Shown piece by piece: positions 1-6,442 of a DNA stretch of 7,178 nt. The DNA is taken from the NCBI GenBank assembly GCA_003136075.1, contig PNBP01000024.1, positions 1 through 7,178 on the forward strand. The letters are read 5' to 3'. Origin of the DNA: Methanoregula sp. (GTDB lineage Archaea; Halobacteriota; Methanomicrobia; Methanomicrobiales; Methanospirillaceae). The stretch's first letter is position 1; each line of letters begins with the position of its first letter. Position numbers and translations under genes: made by a program. The notes beneath the pieces are model-generated. The model worked only from the letters and a program-made list of their open reading frames with translations, did not search any database and was not told the DNA's origin.

Positions 1-482
1 TCCGCGGCGATGGACTGTATATTCTGGATATCCGTGAGACGGATGCCCGGATCAAGACGGTAGCGAAATTCTTAAACCAGTATGAGGCACCGGAGATCCT
101 CGTTGTCACCTCCCGCCAGTACGGGCAGTACCCGGCAAAGAAGTTTGCCGACACGATTGGTGCGATGTCTGCAACCGGGCGCTTTATCCCGGGATTGCTG
201 ACGAATCCCGTGCTCAGTGCCTATATCGAGCCCAAGGTCGTTGTCGTAACTGACCCGATCGGCGATGCACAGGTCATCAATGAGGCTGTGCAGTGCGGTG
301 TACCGGTTGTTGCACTCTGCGACACCAACAACATGACCCGGTTTGTTGATCTCGTCATCCCGACCAACAACAAAGGCCGCAAAGCGCTCTCGATGGTTTA
401 CTTCCTGCTCGCCCGTGAAATGCTTCGTCTGCGTGGGATTACGACGGCCCTTACTCAGGAAGATTTCGAAACGGATATGTAA
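1..482 (+). CDS. rpsB: 30S ribosomal protein S2, 5'-truncated by the window edge
   Basis: This is the C-terminal 159 codons of the archaeal/eukaryal-type (uS2) small-subunit ribosomal protein. It is read in the frame whose first full codon is at position 3, and it ends at TAA 480-482. The frame is open upstream of the ATG at 165, and the translation there ([18 protein letters not shown]) is clearly S2-like, so 165 is an internal Met and not the start. The typical S2 signature follows: [20 protein letters not shown], then ALCDTNN and [16 protein letters not shown]2 binds the head-body junction of the 30S subunit. Archaeal S2 is about 200 residues, so roughly 40 N-terminal residues lie outside the window. 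Its position just before MEMO1 and mevalonate kinase genes is an arrangement I recall from other methanogens. Identity is very secure. Only the missing start is uncertain. Confidence 0.96.
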   Translation, partial: RGDGLYILDIRETDARIKTVAKFLNQYEAPEILVVTSRQYGQYPAKKFADTIGAMSATGRFIPGLLTNPVLSAYIEPKVVVVTDPIGDAQVINEAVQCGVPVVALCDTNNMTRFVDLVIPTNNKGRKALSMVYFLLAREMLRLRGITTALTQEDFETDM

Positions 483-483
483 A

Positions 484-511
484 TCGGCAATCCCTTTTTT
501 AGGGTTACCGA
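484..511 (+). terminator. Imperfect hairpin after rpsB, possible terminator or processing site
   Basis: Directly after the rpsB stop, TCGGCAATCCCT (484-495) can pair with AGGGTTACCGA (501-511). This gives 11 pairs with one C-A mismatch and one bulged T, closed by a loop of five T (496-500). The run of six T lies in the stem top and loop, not after the hairpin, so this is not a classical intrinsic terminator. Archaeal termination mainly needs T-rich tracts, so the T run itself could slow or stop RNA polymerase. It may equally be an RNA-processing or stability element between rpsB and the downstream genes. The structure is visible in the sequence; the function is inferred. Confidence 0.3.
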
Positions 512-548
512 TCGTTAGATATAACAGAACAACCAGAGGGTTGATCCG

Positions 549-1337
549 ATGAAGATGCGTTCATGCGCCGTGGCGGGCATGTTTTATCCGCGGGATCCCT
601 CCCATCTCGAGCAGCTGCTGGAGACCTTTTTCTCTGCGGCGCATACCGGCGGGGATTCTCTGGGCATCGTATCACCCCATGCCGGGTATATCTACTCCGG
701 GCAGGTTGCAGCGCAGGCATTTTCCACGATTGCACCCGATTTTTCCGGCACCTTTGTCATTATCGGGCCATCACACCGGGGATACATCAGCTGTGTCTCT
801 GCGATACCCTGGGAAACCCCGCTGGGTGTCGTTGAAACTGACGCAGAGTTTGTCAATGCCCTTGATATGGAAATCGACGAACTATCCCAGAAGGACGAGC
901 ATTCCCTTGAAGTGCAGGTGCCGTTTATCAAGTACCGGTTCCCCCGGGCGCGGATTGCGCCAGTCATGATGGGTTCCCAGGATATTGCCGGTGTCTGGCA
1001 GATTGCCGGCAAGATCATTGATGCAGTAAAACAGACAAACCGGAACGTGCGGATTGTTGCTTCAAGTGACTTCTCGCACTATGTACCAGAGAAAAAAGCG
1101 AAAACCGATGATATCTATGCGATCGAGGCGCTGGAAACTCTTGATATTGAGGAGTTTTACCGGCGGATTGAGAGGCGGGGCGTATCCGCATGCGGGTATG
1201 GGCCGATTGCGGTGATGGTGACAGTCGCAAAAGAGCTCGGTGCGAGCGCGGCACACCTGATCCGATATGCGACCAGCGGCGATGCAACGGGCGACCGGAG
1301 CAGCGTTGTCGGGTACGCTGCTGTTGCGGTGATGTAG
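549..1337 (+). CDS. MEMO1 family protein (AmmeMemoRadiSam system protein B-like)
   Basis: This 262-residue protein covers the whole MEMO fold, which is related to class III extradiol (LigB-type) dioxygenases. Visible family motifs are the N-terminal RSCAVAGMFYP, SPHAGYIYSG with His44, GPSHRG with His76, DEHSLEVQVPF around 116-126, SSDFSHY (172-178) with Asp174 and His177, and ACGYGPI with Cys215. His44, His76 and Cys215 correspond to the metal-binding residues His49, His81 and Cys244 described for human MEMO1, so the metal site appears intact. No signal peptide or membrane segment is seen, so it should be cytosolic. ATG 549 is chosen because GAGGG (536-540) sits 8 bases upstream; ATG 555 would be a weaker choice. 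The substrate and reaction of archaeal members are unknown to me. Its usual partners elsewhere, AMMECR1 and a radical SAM protein, are not in this window. It ends one base before mevalonate kinase, which implies cotranscription and probably translational coupling. Confidence 0.92.
   Translation: MKMRSCAVAGMFYPRDPSHLEQLLETFFSAAHTGGDSLGIVSPHAGYIYSGQVAAQAFSTIAPDFSGTFVIIGPSHRGYISCVSAIPWETPLGVVETDAEFVNALDMEIDELSQKDEHSLEVQVPFIKYRFPRARIAPVMMGSQDIAGVWQIAGKIIDAVKQTNRNVRIVASSDFSHYVPEKKAKTDDIYAIEALETLDIEEFYRRIERRGVSACGYGPIAVMVTVAKELGASAAHLIRYATSGDATGDRSSVVGYAAVAVM
1328..1333 (+). promoter_or_regulatory. Ribosome binding site inside the MEMO1 3' end, supporting the TTG start of mvk
   Basis: GGTGAT complements the 3' end of archaeal 16S rRNA (AGGAGGTGATCC-type pairing). 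It lies 5 bases before TTG 1339 and within the last codons of the MEMO1 gene. It decides the mvk start, since no ATG or GTG lies near the N-terminal motif in the right frame. Confidence 0.65.
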
Positions 1338-1338
1338 G

Positions 1339-2208
1339 TTGGCAACGTGGAGTGCGCCGGGCAAGGTGTTCCTGTTCGGCGAGCATGCAGTGGTGTACGG
1401 CAAGCCCGGGATTGCGATGGCAATCAAGCCCCGGGTGTTTGTCACTGTAAGGCAGACAAAACGTGCCCAGAGAGCAAAATCGCCATACATTGACGGATGT
1501 TTTGAAGCAATGGGTGTTCTGGGGAGTGTCTACATAAACTCGCAGCTGCCCAGTTCATCAGGGCTGGGGTCATCTGCTGCTGTGACGGTGGCGACGCTCT
1601 GCGCTATCAATGACGAGTTCGGGAAAAAGAAGACCCGGGAAGATATTGCCAATATGGCGTTTGAGATTGAAAAGACGGTGCAGAAAGGGCGGGCGAGCCC
1701 GACGGATACAACGGTTTCCGCGTACGGGGGCATTGTCTTTATCTCAAATGGCGAACGGCGGCGGCTTCCCCCGCAGAACATTCAGCTGGTGATCGGGGAC
1801 TCGCTGGTATCGCACAGCACTACAAAGATGGTGGAGCATGTCAGCGATCTTAAAAAGAAGAACCCGACGATTGTCAACCCGGTGCTGGACGCGATTGAAG
1901 CGGTAAGCCTCTCGGCTATCCACCACCTGGATAACCCAAAAGAACTCGGGCGGTACATGAACATGAACCATGCACTTCTTGAAGTGCTGAGTGTTGGCCA
2001 CCCGCAGTTGTCAAAAATGGTGCTTGCCGCGAGATCCGCGGGTGCGTTTGGCGCAAAAATTACCGGCGCCGGCGGCGGGGGTTGTATGATAGCCCTCTGC
2101 CCCAAACCCCTCAAGTTCCGGATCGCCACCGCAATCGAGGGGTGCGATGCACGGGCAGTTGTCACCAGCATCGATACCGAGGGTGCAAGAAAGGAGAAAA
2201 ATGTCTGA
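1339..2208 (+). CDS. mvk: Mevalonate kinase (GHMP kinase family)
   Basis: It phosphorylates mevalonate with ATP to mevalonate 5-phosphate, the first phosphorylation of the mevalonate route, in the cytosol. The 289-residue protein shows all three GHMP kinase motifs: APGKVFLFGEHAVVYG (6-21), the ATP-binding loop LPSSSGLGSSAA (70-81), and ITGAGGGGCMIAL (241-253). Asp123 in ASPTDTTVSAYGG is the expected catalytic base, equivalent to Asp155 of the Methanocaldococcus jannaschii enzyme. The start is TTG: the family N-terminus (SAPGK) begins four residues in, and GGTGAT lies 5 bases upstream. The next in-frame ATG (residue 27) would remove motif 1. The protein is somewhat shorter than the roughly 300-312 residues I recall for methanogen homologues, and the shortfall appears to lie between motif 1 and motif 2. 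It follows the MEMO1 gene after one base and overlaps isopentenyl phosphate kinase by 8 bases, so coupled translation is likely. Assignment over other GHMP kinases rests on motif wording and neighbours. Confidence 0.95.
   Translation: MATWSAPGKVFLFGEHAVVYGKPGIAMAIKPRVFVTVRQTKRAQRAKSPYIDGCFEAMGVLGSVYINSQLPSSSGLGSSAAVTVATLCAINDEFGKKKTREDIANMAFEIEKTVQKGRASPTDTTVSAYGGIVFISNGERRRLPPQNIQLVIGDSLVSHSTTKMVEHVSDLKKKNPTIVNPVLDAIEAVSLSAIHHLDNPKELGRYMNMNHALLEVLSVGHPQLSKMVLAARSAGAFGAKITGAGGGGCMIALCPKPLKFRIATAIEGCDARAVVTSIDTEGARKEKNV
2193..2196 (+). promoter_or_regulatory. Ribosome binding site setting the start of isopentenyl phosphate kinase
   Basis: GGAG, within AAAGGAG, lies 4 bases before ATG 2201, inside the mvk coding region. 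It supports 2201 over the upstream in-frame ATG at 2147, which would add 18 unrelated residues before the family's usual N-terminus. Confidence 0.7.
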
Positions 2209-2956
2209 CCGCGTTCTTCTGAAACTGGGTGGCAGTGTCATCACGGACAAGAGTGCGGACTGTGCGATCAACCGTGGGGAACTGAGCAGGGTTGCAGAAG
2301 CGATCGGATCGGCATCTGCTTTGAATATTCTCATCGTGCATGGTGCAGGCTCGTGCGGGCATCCCGAGGCAAAACGGTACCATCTCGATCGGGGTGCGGC
2401 TGCCGGGGAAACTGAAGGAATTTATGTCACCCACCGTGCGGTCAGCAGGTTGAATGAAGAAGTGGTTTGTGCGCTGCGGGAACAGGGTGTGCAGGCAGTG
2501 GGCATTCACCCGCTCCACACTGCAGTAGCGGATACGGGCAGGCTTGTATCCTTTGAGGTGCGGCACCTTGAAACGATGCTCAGCTTAGGGATGGTTCCGG
2601 TGATCCACGGCGACGTGGTGATGGATCTCTCACAAGGAGCCTGTATTGTCTCGGGCGATCAGCTCGTGCGCTATCTTGCGGTTGCATTAGCATTCAACCG
2701 CGTAGGGCTCGCCACCGATGTACCGGGAGTGCTGGATGAGGAACGCGTCGTGCCGGTGATTACACCCAAAACAGCACACGCACTCCGGATCGGCAACTCG
2801 ATGCATACCGATGTCACCGGTGGAATGAGAGGAAAAATCAATGAACTGCTCGAACTCGCACATGCGGGGATCAGTTCGGACATATTTCATGTCTCGCGGG
2901 TCGGGGATTTCCTTGCCGGAAACGACCATGGCGGGACAAAAGTGAGGGGAGAGTAA
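2201..2956 (+). CDS. ipk: Isopentenyl phosphate kinase (amino acid kinase family)
   Basis: It phosphorylates isopentenyl phosphate with ATP to isopentenyl diphosphate, the last step of the archaeal mevalonate pathway. The 251-residue protein is close to the M. jannaschii enzyme (about 260). Visible features are LLKLGGSVITDK (6-17) with Lys8 and Lys17, spaced like the catalytic lysines of that enzyme; VHGAGSCGHPEAKRY (46-60) with His54 matching the catalytic, IPK-defining His; VIHGDVVMD (134-142); SGDQLVRYLA (151-160); ATDVPGVL (171-178); and DVTGGMRGKI (204-213) with Lys212 near the nucleotide phosphates. The His separates IPK from acetylglutamate kinase and related members. One oddity is Cys52 in the glycine-rich loop, where I recall Phe or Tyr being usual. 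ATG 2201 was chosen because the KLGGS strand should start within about ten residues of the N-terminus and GGAG precedes it. The 8-base overlap with mvk and the 5-base gap to the isomerase show one transcription unit. Confidence 0.95.
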   Translation: MSDRVLLKLGGSVITDKSADCAINRGELSRVAEAIGSASALNILIVHGAGSCGHPEAKRYHLDRGAAAGETEGIYVTHRAVSRLNEEVVCALREQGVQAVGIHPLHTAVADTGRLVSFEVRHLETMLSLGMVPVIHGDVVMDLSQGACIVSGDQLVRYLAVALAFNRVGLATDVPGVLDEERVVPVITPKTAHALRIGNSMHTDVTGGMRGKINELLELAHAGISSDIFHVSRVGDFLAGNDHGGTKVRGE

Positions 2957-2961
2957 AACGT

Positions 2962-4053
2962 ATGGCAGATCAAAAACGGTTCACGTCGTCACGTAAGCTT
3001 GACCACCTGCGCATCTGCGCGGAAAAGGATGTCGAGTCGGGCGACGCCGGGTTTGGCGATATCAGGTTTGTCCATAATGCATTGCCGGAATGCGATATGG
3101 GAACCATTGACCTGTCCACCCGGTTTTTAGACCGCCCGTTTTCTTCCCCCCTGTTCATATCTGCGATGACCGGCGGTCATCCCGGGACAAAGGACGTGAA
3201 TGTCCGCCTTGCCCGGGCTGCAGAACGCTTTGGTATTGGCATGGGCGTAGGCTCCCAGCGGGCTGCGCTTGAAAACCCGAACCTTGCTGATACATTTACG
3301 GTCGTGCGGGATGAAGCACCCCATGCGTTTCTCGTGGCAAATCTTGGCGCTGTCCAGCTCCGCGATCACGGGATTGAATGGGCAGAGCGGGCAGTGGAGA
3401 TGATCAAGGCGGATGCGATTGCCATCCACCTCAATTTCCTGCAGGAAGCGATCCAGCCGGAAGGTGATCATAACGCAATCGGGTGCCTTGCCGCGATCCA
3501 AGAACTGTGTGCGGAGATTAAGACGCCGGTTATTGTAAAAGAGACCGGTTGTGGCATATCGGCGATGACTGCACGCCAGTGCTGGGGTGCGGGCGTCCGG
3601 GCAATTGATGTCGCAGGCTGGGGGGGAACCTCATGGGCTGCGGTAGAAAGTGTCCGGGCAGATGAAAGCAGGAATGCAAAGGACAAATCATTAAAATCTC
3701 TTGGCGAAGACTTTTCTGCATGGGGAATACCCACGGTTGTAAGCCTCGCTGAGGTCCTTTCATCCGGCAGCCCGGTGATCGCATCCGGTGGTGTCCGCAG
3801 CGGCATGGATATTGCAAAAGGGATTGCGATTGGCGCAGATCTCTGCGGGATGGCGCTCCCGCTCTTAAAACCGGCGCTTGTCAGCGATGAAGCACTGGTG
3901 CGCTGGATTGAAGCAGTCCACCGTGAACTTACCGTAACCATGTTCCTTTCGGGATCTGCAAAAATTGCCGACCTGCGAAAAGCACGGCTGTATATCATGG
4001 GACGGACACGCCAGATGATTGAAAAGGACCATCCGGTGAGAATCCGGAGATAA
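2962..4053 (+). CDS. fni: Isopentenyl-diphosphate delta-isomerase, type 2 (FMN-dependent)
   Basis: It interconverts IPP and DMAPP using reduced FMN and Mg2+ in a TIM-barrel fold. The 363-residue length is normal. Motifs in order: TSSRKLDHLRIC (8-19), the substrate-binding RKxxH element; FISAMTGG (65-72) and GMGVGSQRAALENP (93-106) for FMN and phosphate binding; VANLGAVQL (125-133); AIHLNFLQEAIQPEGD (154-169) with His156, Asn158, Gln161 and Glu162, the active-site set; VIVKETGCGIS (190-200) with Lys193; AIDVAGWGGTSWAAVE (214-229); and VIASGGVRSGMDIAKGIAIG (272-291), the FMN phosphate-binding region. ATG 2962 is preceded by GGGGAG (2946-2951) and starts 5 bases after the ipk stop. It is unrelated to the Nudix-type (type 1) isomerase. 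The gene supplies DMAPP to the GGPP synthase downstream. Confidence 0.97.
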   Translation: MADQKRFTSSRKLDHLRICAEKDVESGDAGFGDIRFVHNALPECDMGTIDLSTRFLDRPFSSPLFISAMTGGHPGTKDVNVRLARAAERFGIGMGVGSQRAALENPNLADTFTVVRDEAPHAFLVANLGAVQLRDHGIEWAERAVEMIKADAIAIHLNFLQEAIQPEGDHNAIGCLAAIQELCAEIKTPVIVKETGCGISAMTARQCWGAGVRAIDVAGWGGTSWAAVESVRADESRNAKDKSLKSLGEDFSAWGIPTVVSLAEVLSSGSPVIASGGVRSGMDIAKGIAIGADLCGMALPLLKPALVSDEALVRWIEAVHRELTVTMFLSGSAKIADLRKARLYIMGRTRQMIEKDHPVRIRR

Positions 4054-4064
4054 CGAGCCGCACA

Positions 4065-4080
4065 CGGGAGATTTTTCCCG
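4065..4080 (+). terminator. Short hairpin between fni and the RNase J gene
   Basis: CGGGA (4065-4069) pairs with TCCCG (4076-4080) around the loop GATTTT, with a possible extra G-T pair at the loop base. It lies in the 69-base gap after the fni stop. It could weaken read-through, mark a processing point, or be chance in a GC-rich gap. No T tract follows it. I see no convincing TATA box in the rest of the gap, so RNase J is probably still transcribed from upstream. Confidence 0.25.
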
Positions 4081-4122
4081 GGACCCGGATACGGCATAAC
4101 ACAACAAACAGGAGAATAGATT

Positions 4123-5460
4123 ATGGATATAGAAATTATTGCAGTGGGCGGATACGACGAGGTCGGGCGGAATATGACCGCCGTCCGCTGCGGAAAAGAG
4201 ATTGTCATCTTTGACATGGGACTCCGCCTGGATCAGATAATGATCCACGAGGACGCGGAGATTGAGAATATGCACTCCCTTGACCTGATCAAGATCAAGG
4301 CGATTCCTGACGATACTATGATGAACTCGGTCGAGGGGACCGTTAAAGCAATTGTCTGTTCACACGGGCACCTTGACCATATCGGGGCAATCCCGAAACT
4401 GGCGCACCGGTACAACGCACCAATCATCGCGACCCCGTATGCAACAGAACTGATCCGGCAGCAGATATCCGGCGAACAGAAATTCGGTGTCAACAACAAG
4501 CTCTTTGCGCTCAAGTCAGGGCAGCGGTACACGATATCGCCAACCCTTGTCCTTGAATTTGTCCGCACCCAGCACTCGATCATTGATACGGTCACGCCGG
4601 TCCTTCACACCCCCCACGGCGCAATTGTCTACGCGTGCGACTTCAAGTTTGACCGGACGCCGGTCATCGGGGAGCCCCCGGACTTCGCACGGTTCCGGCA
4701 GATCGGCAAGGAAGGCGTACTCGCCCTTATTGTCGAGAGCACCTATATTGATCGCCCCGGCAGGTGCCCGAGCGAGCGTATTGCCCGGGATCTGGTGCGG
4801 GACACGATGACGAGTTACGAGGATGACAAGAGTGCGATCATCGTCTCCACGTTCTCGTCGCACATCGCCCGTGTCAAGACGATCGCTGAATGCGCCCACG
4901 AAATTGGGAGAAAACCGGTGCTCCTTGGCCGATCGATGGAAAAATATTCCGTGACTGCAGAGCAGATGAAGCTCGTCTCGTTCCCGCAGGATACCAGCGT
5001 GTTTGGCAACCGGCGGACGGTTGACCGGACGATGCGCCGGATGATGAAGTCCGGGAAAGAGCAGTTTGTGCCGATCATCACCGGTCACCAGGGCGAGCCG
5101 GGATCCATTCTCACCCGGATTGCACTCGGGGACACACCGTATCTTTTGTCCAAAGGTGACAAGGTGCTCTTCTCGGCAAACGTGATCCCCAACCCGATGA
5201 ACTTCGGGCAGCGGTACATGATCGAAACACATCTCAAAATGGCCGGGGCCCGGCTGTTTGAGGATCTCCACGTCAGCGGACATGCATACCGCGAAGACCA
5301 TTACGAGTTTATCAGCCTATTACAGCCACAGCATATCATCCCTGCCCACGGGCACATCAAGATGACCGGTGCGTACGCGGAATTTGCCGGGGATCTCGGC
5401 TATACGCTGCACTCCACGGTTCATATTATGCGAAACGGGCAGCGGTTAAAACTGAATTAA
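4123..5460 (+). CDS. rnj: Archaeal ribonuclease J (metallo-beta-lactamase/beta-CASP)
   Basis: Archaeal RNase J enzymes are 5'-to-3' exoribonucleases used in RNA decay and maturation. The 445-residue protein has the MBL/beta-CASP layout. GGYDEVGRNMTAV (9-21) opens the MBL domain. SHGHLDHIGAIPKL (80-93) is motif II with His81, His83, Asp85 and His86. His151 in TQHSIIDT is probable motif III, and Asp173 in YACDFKFD is motif IV. The beta-CASP part shows VESTYID (204-210), STFSSHIARVKT (242-253), LLGRSMEKYS (267-276) and TGHQGEPGSILTRIA (320-334). The C-terminal MBL strand carries SGHAYREDHYEF (385-396) with His387 and IIPAHGHIKM (405-414) with His409. It lacks the KH domains of the archaeal CPSF-type proteins, and its length matches compact archaeal RNase J. 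AGGAG (4110-4114) lies 8 bases before ATG 4123. It sits between two isoprenoid genes without an obvious functional tie, so it is probably cotranscribed housekeeping. The symbol is used loosely. Confidence 0.93.
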   Translation: MDIEIIAVGGYDEVGRNMTAVRCGKEIVIFDMGLRLDQIMIHEDAEIENMHSLDLIKIKAIPDDTMMNSVEGTVKAIVCSHGHLDHIGAIPKLAHRYNAPIIATPYATELIRQQISGEQKFGVNNKLFALKSGQRYTISPTLVLEFVRTQHSIIDTVTPVLHTPHGAIVYACDFKFDRTPVIGEPPDFARFRQIGKEGVLALIVESTYIDRPGRCPSERIARDLVRDTMTSYEDDKSAIIVSTFSSHIARVKTIAECAHEIGRKPVLLGRSMEKYSVTAEQMKLVSFPQDTSVFGNRRTVDRTMRRMMKSGKEQFVPIITGHQGEPGSILTRIALGDTPYLLSKGDKVLFSANVIPNPMNFGQRYMIETHLKMAGARLFEDLHVSGHAYREDHYEFISLLQPQHIIPAHGHIKMTGAYAEFAGDLGYTLHSTVHIMRNGQRLKLN

Positions 5461-5473
5461 ACGAGGGATAAGA

Positions 5474-6442
5474 ATGTCGGAACTTTCACCGTACCTGGAA
5501 TCCGTCGCACTGCAGGTTGACAGCCTGATCAACCGGTATTTCACAAACTCAGTCGGGGAACTGAACAAAGCGTCTGCCCACCTGCTGAATGCCGGCGGGA
5601 AACGGCTCCGTCCCGCCGTGGTCATGCTTGCAGCGGATGCGGTGAAACGCGGCAGTTCTTCAGAGATTCTGCCTGCGGCACTGGCGCTTGAACTCACCCA
5701 CACGTTCACGCTCATCCATGATGATATCATGGACGACGACTCGATGCGGCGTGGTGTGCAGACGGTACATACCAAATGGGACATGCCGACCGGCATTCTT
5801 GCCGGTGATGTGCTCTATGCCCGTGCATTTGAGTTCATCTGTATCTCAATAGCCTCGGATAATGCAAAAGTCAGGGCAGTATCCATGCTTGCCCGTGCCT
5901 GCGCAGATATCTGTGAAGGTCAGCACCAGGACATGTCCTTTGAGCGCCGGTCTGATGTGACCGAAGGGGAATACCTTGAGATGGTCAGGAAAAAGACCGG
6001 TGTTCTCTACGCGGCAGCAGCGGGTATCGGGGGCATTCTTGCCGGCGGCAACGGACGGCAGGTAAAATCCCTGTACCAGTTCGGGTTAAACACCGGCATG
6101 GCATTCCAGATACAGGATGATATTATCGATTTGCTCACCCCCACAGAAAAGAGCGGGAAGGACCGCGGCTCCGATCTCCGGGAAGGCAAGCAGACGCTCA
6201 TCATGATAAAAGCAAAGGAACGGGGCCTCGATCTCATGAAGTATAAGCGGGCTGACCTGTCCGAAGCAGACATCGATGCCGCGATAAAAGAGCTGACCGA
6301 TGCGGGCGTCATCGATGAAGTAAAGGCAGTGGCAAACGGGCTTGTCCACGAGAGCAACCGGCTCCTTACCCTTCTTCCCCCCTCAAAAGAACGCCAGCTC
6401 CTCATGGATATTGGCGAATATTTTGTCACCCGGAGCTTCTAA
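5474..6442 (+). CDS. idsA: Geranylgeranyl diphosphate synthase (trans-prenyltransferase)
   Basis: It condenses DMAPP with successive IPP units to GGPP (C20), the precursor of archaeal di- and tetraether lipid chains. The 322-residue protein has the full trans-prenyltransferase set: GGKRLRP (41-47), which binds IPP diphosphate; the first Asp-rich motif HDDIMDDDSMRRG (82-94) with Asp83, Asp84 and Asp87; GDVLYARAFE (111-120); EGQHQDMSFE (148-157); KKTGVLYAAA (173-182); and the second Asp-rich motif FQIQDDIID (211-219) with Asp215, Asp216 and Asp219. Phe78, five residues before the first Asp-rich motif, is the aromatic residue that limits product length in archaeal (type I) GGPP synthases. This favours C20 over longer products; a bifunctional FPP/GGPP enzyme remains possible. 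GAGGG (5463-5467) is 6 bases before ATG 5474, and the gap after RNase J is 13 bases. The gltX start codon follows its TAA with no gap, a pairing I recall as common in methanogens. Confidence 0.95.
   Translation: MSELSPYLESVALQVDSLINRYFTNSVGELNKASAHLLNAGGKRLRPAVVMLAADAVKRGSSSEILPAALALELTHTFTLIHDDIMDDDSMRRGVQTVHTKWDMPTGILAGDVLYARAFEFICISIASDNAKVRAVSMLARACADICEGQHQDMSFERRSDVTEGEYLEMVRKKTGVLYAAAAGIGGILAGGNGRQVKSLYQFGLNTGMAFQIQDDIIDLLTPTEKSGKDRGSDLREGKQTLIMIKAKERGLDLMKYKRADLSEADIDAAIKELTDAGVIDEVKAVANGLVHESNRLLTLLPPSKERQLLMDIGEYFVTRSF

Noticed and set aside
165..482. ATG 165 as the start of a separate 105-residue gene
   Set aside because: The frame is open and S2-like from position 3, so this Met is internal to the truncated ribosomal protein S2.
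2065..2085. GC-rich GGC-type mini-repeat
   Set aside because: It encodes the TGAGGGG glycine loop of GHMP motif 3 in mvk, so protein function explains it.
2147..2200. Upstream ATG giving an 18-residue N-terminal extension of isopentenyl phosphate kinase
   Set aside because: The extra residues lie wholly inside mvk, resemble no family N-terminus, and GGAG with normal motif spacing supports ATG 2201.
3468..4217. Long open frame (249 codons) on the minus strand
   Set aside because: It is antisense to fni, whose motifs are complete, and its translation has no recognisable domain. It is a shadow frame in GC-rich coding DNA.
4516..5301. Long open frame (261 codons) on the minus strand opposite RNase J
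   Set aside because: It is a shadow of the RNase J codon pattern, with no plausible domain or independent leader.
5440..5473. AT-rich stretch as a promoter for the GGPP synthase
   Set aside because: It falls at the end of the RNase J coding region, lacks a clear TATA/BRE arrangement, and the 13-base gap fits cotranscription.
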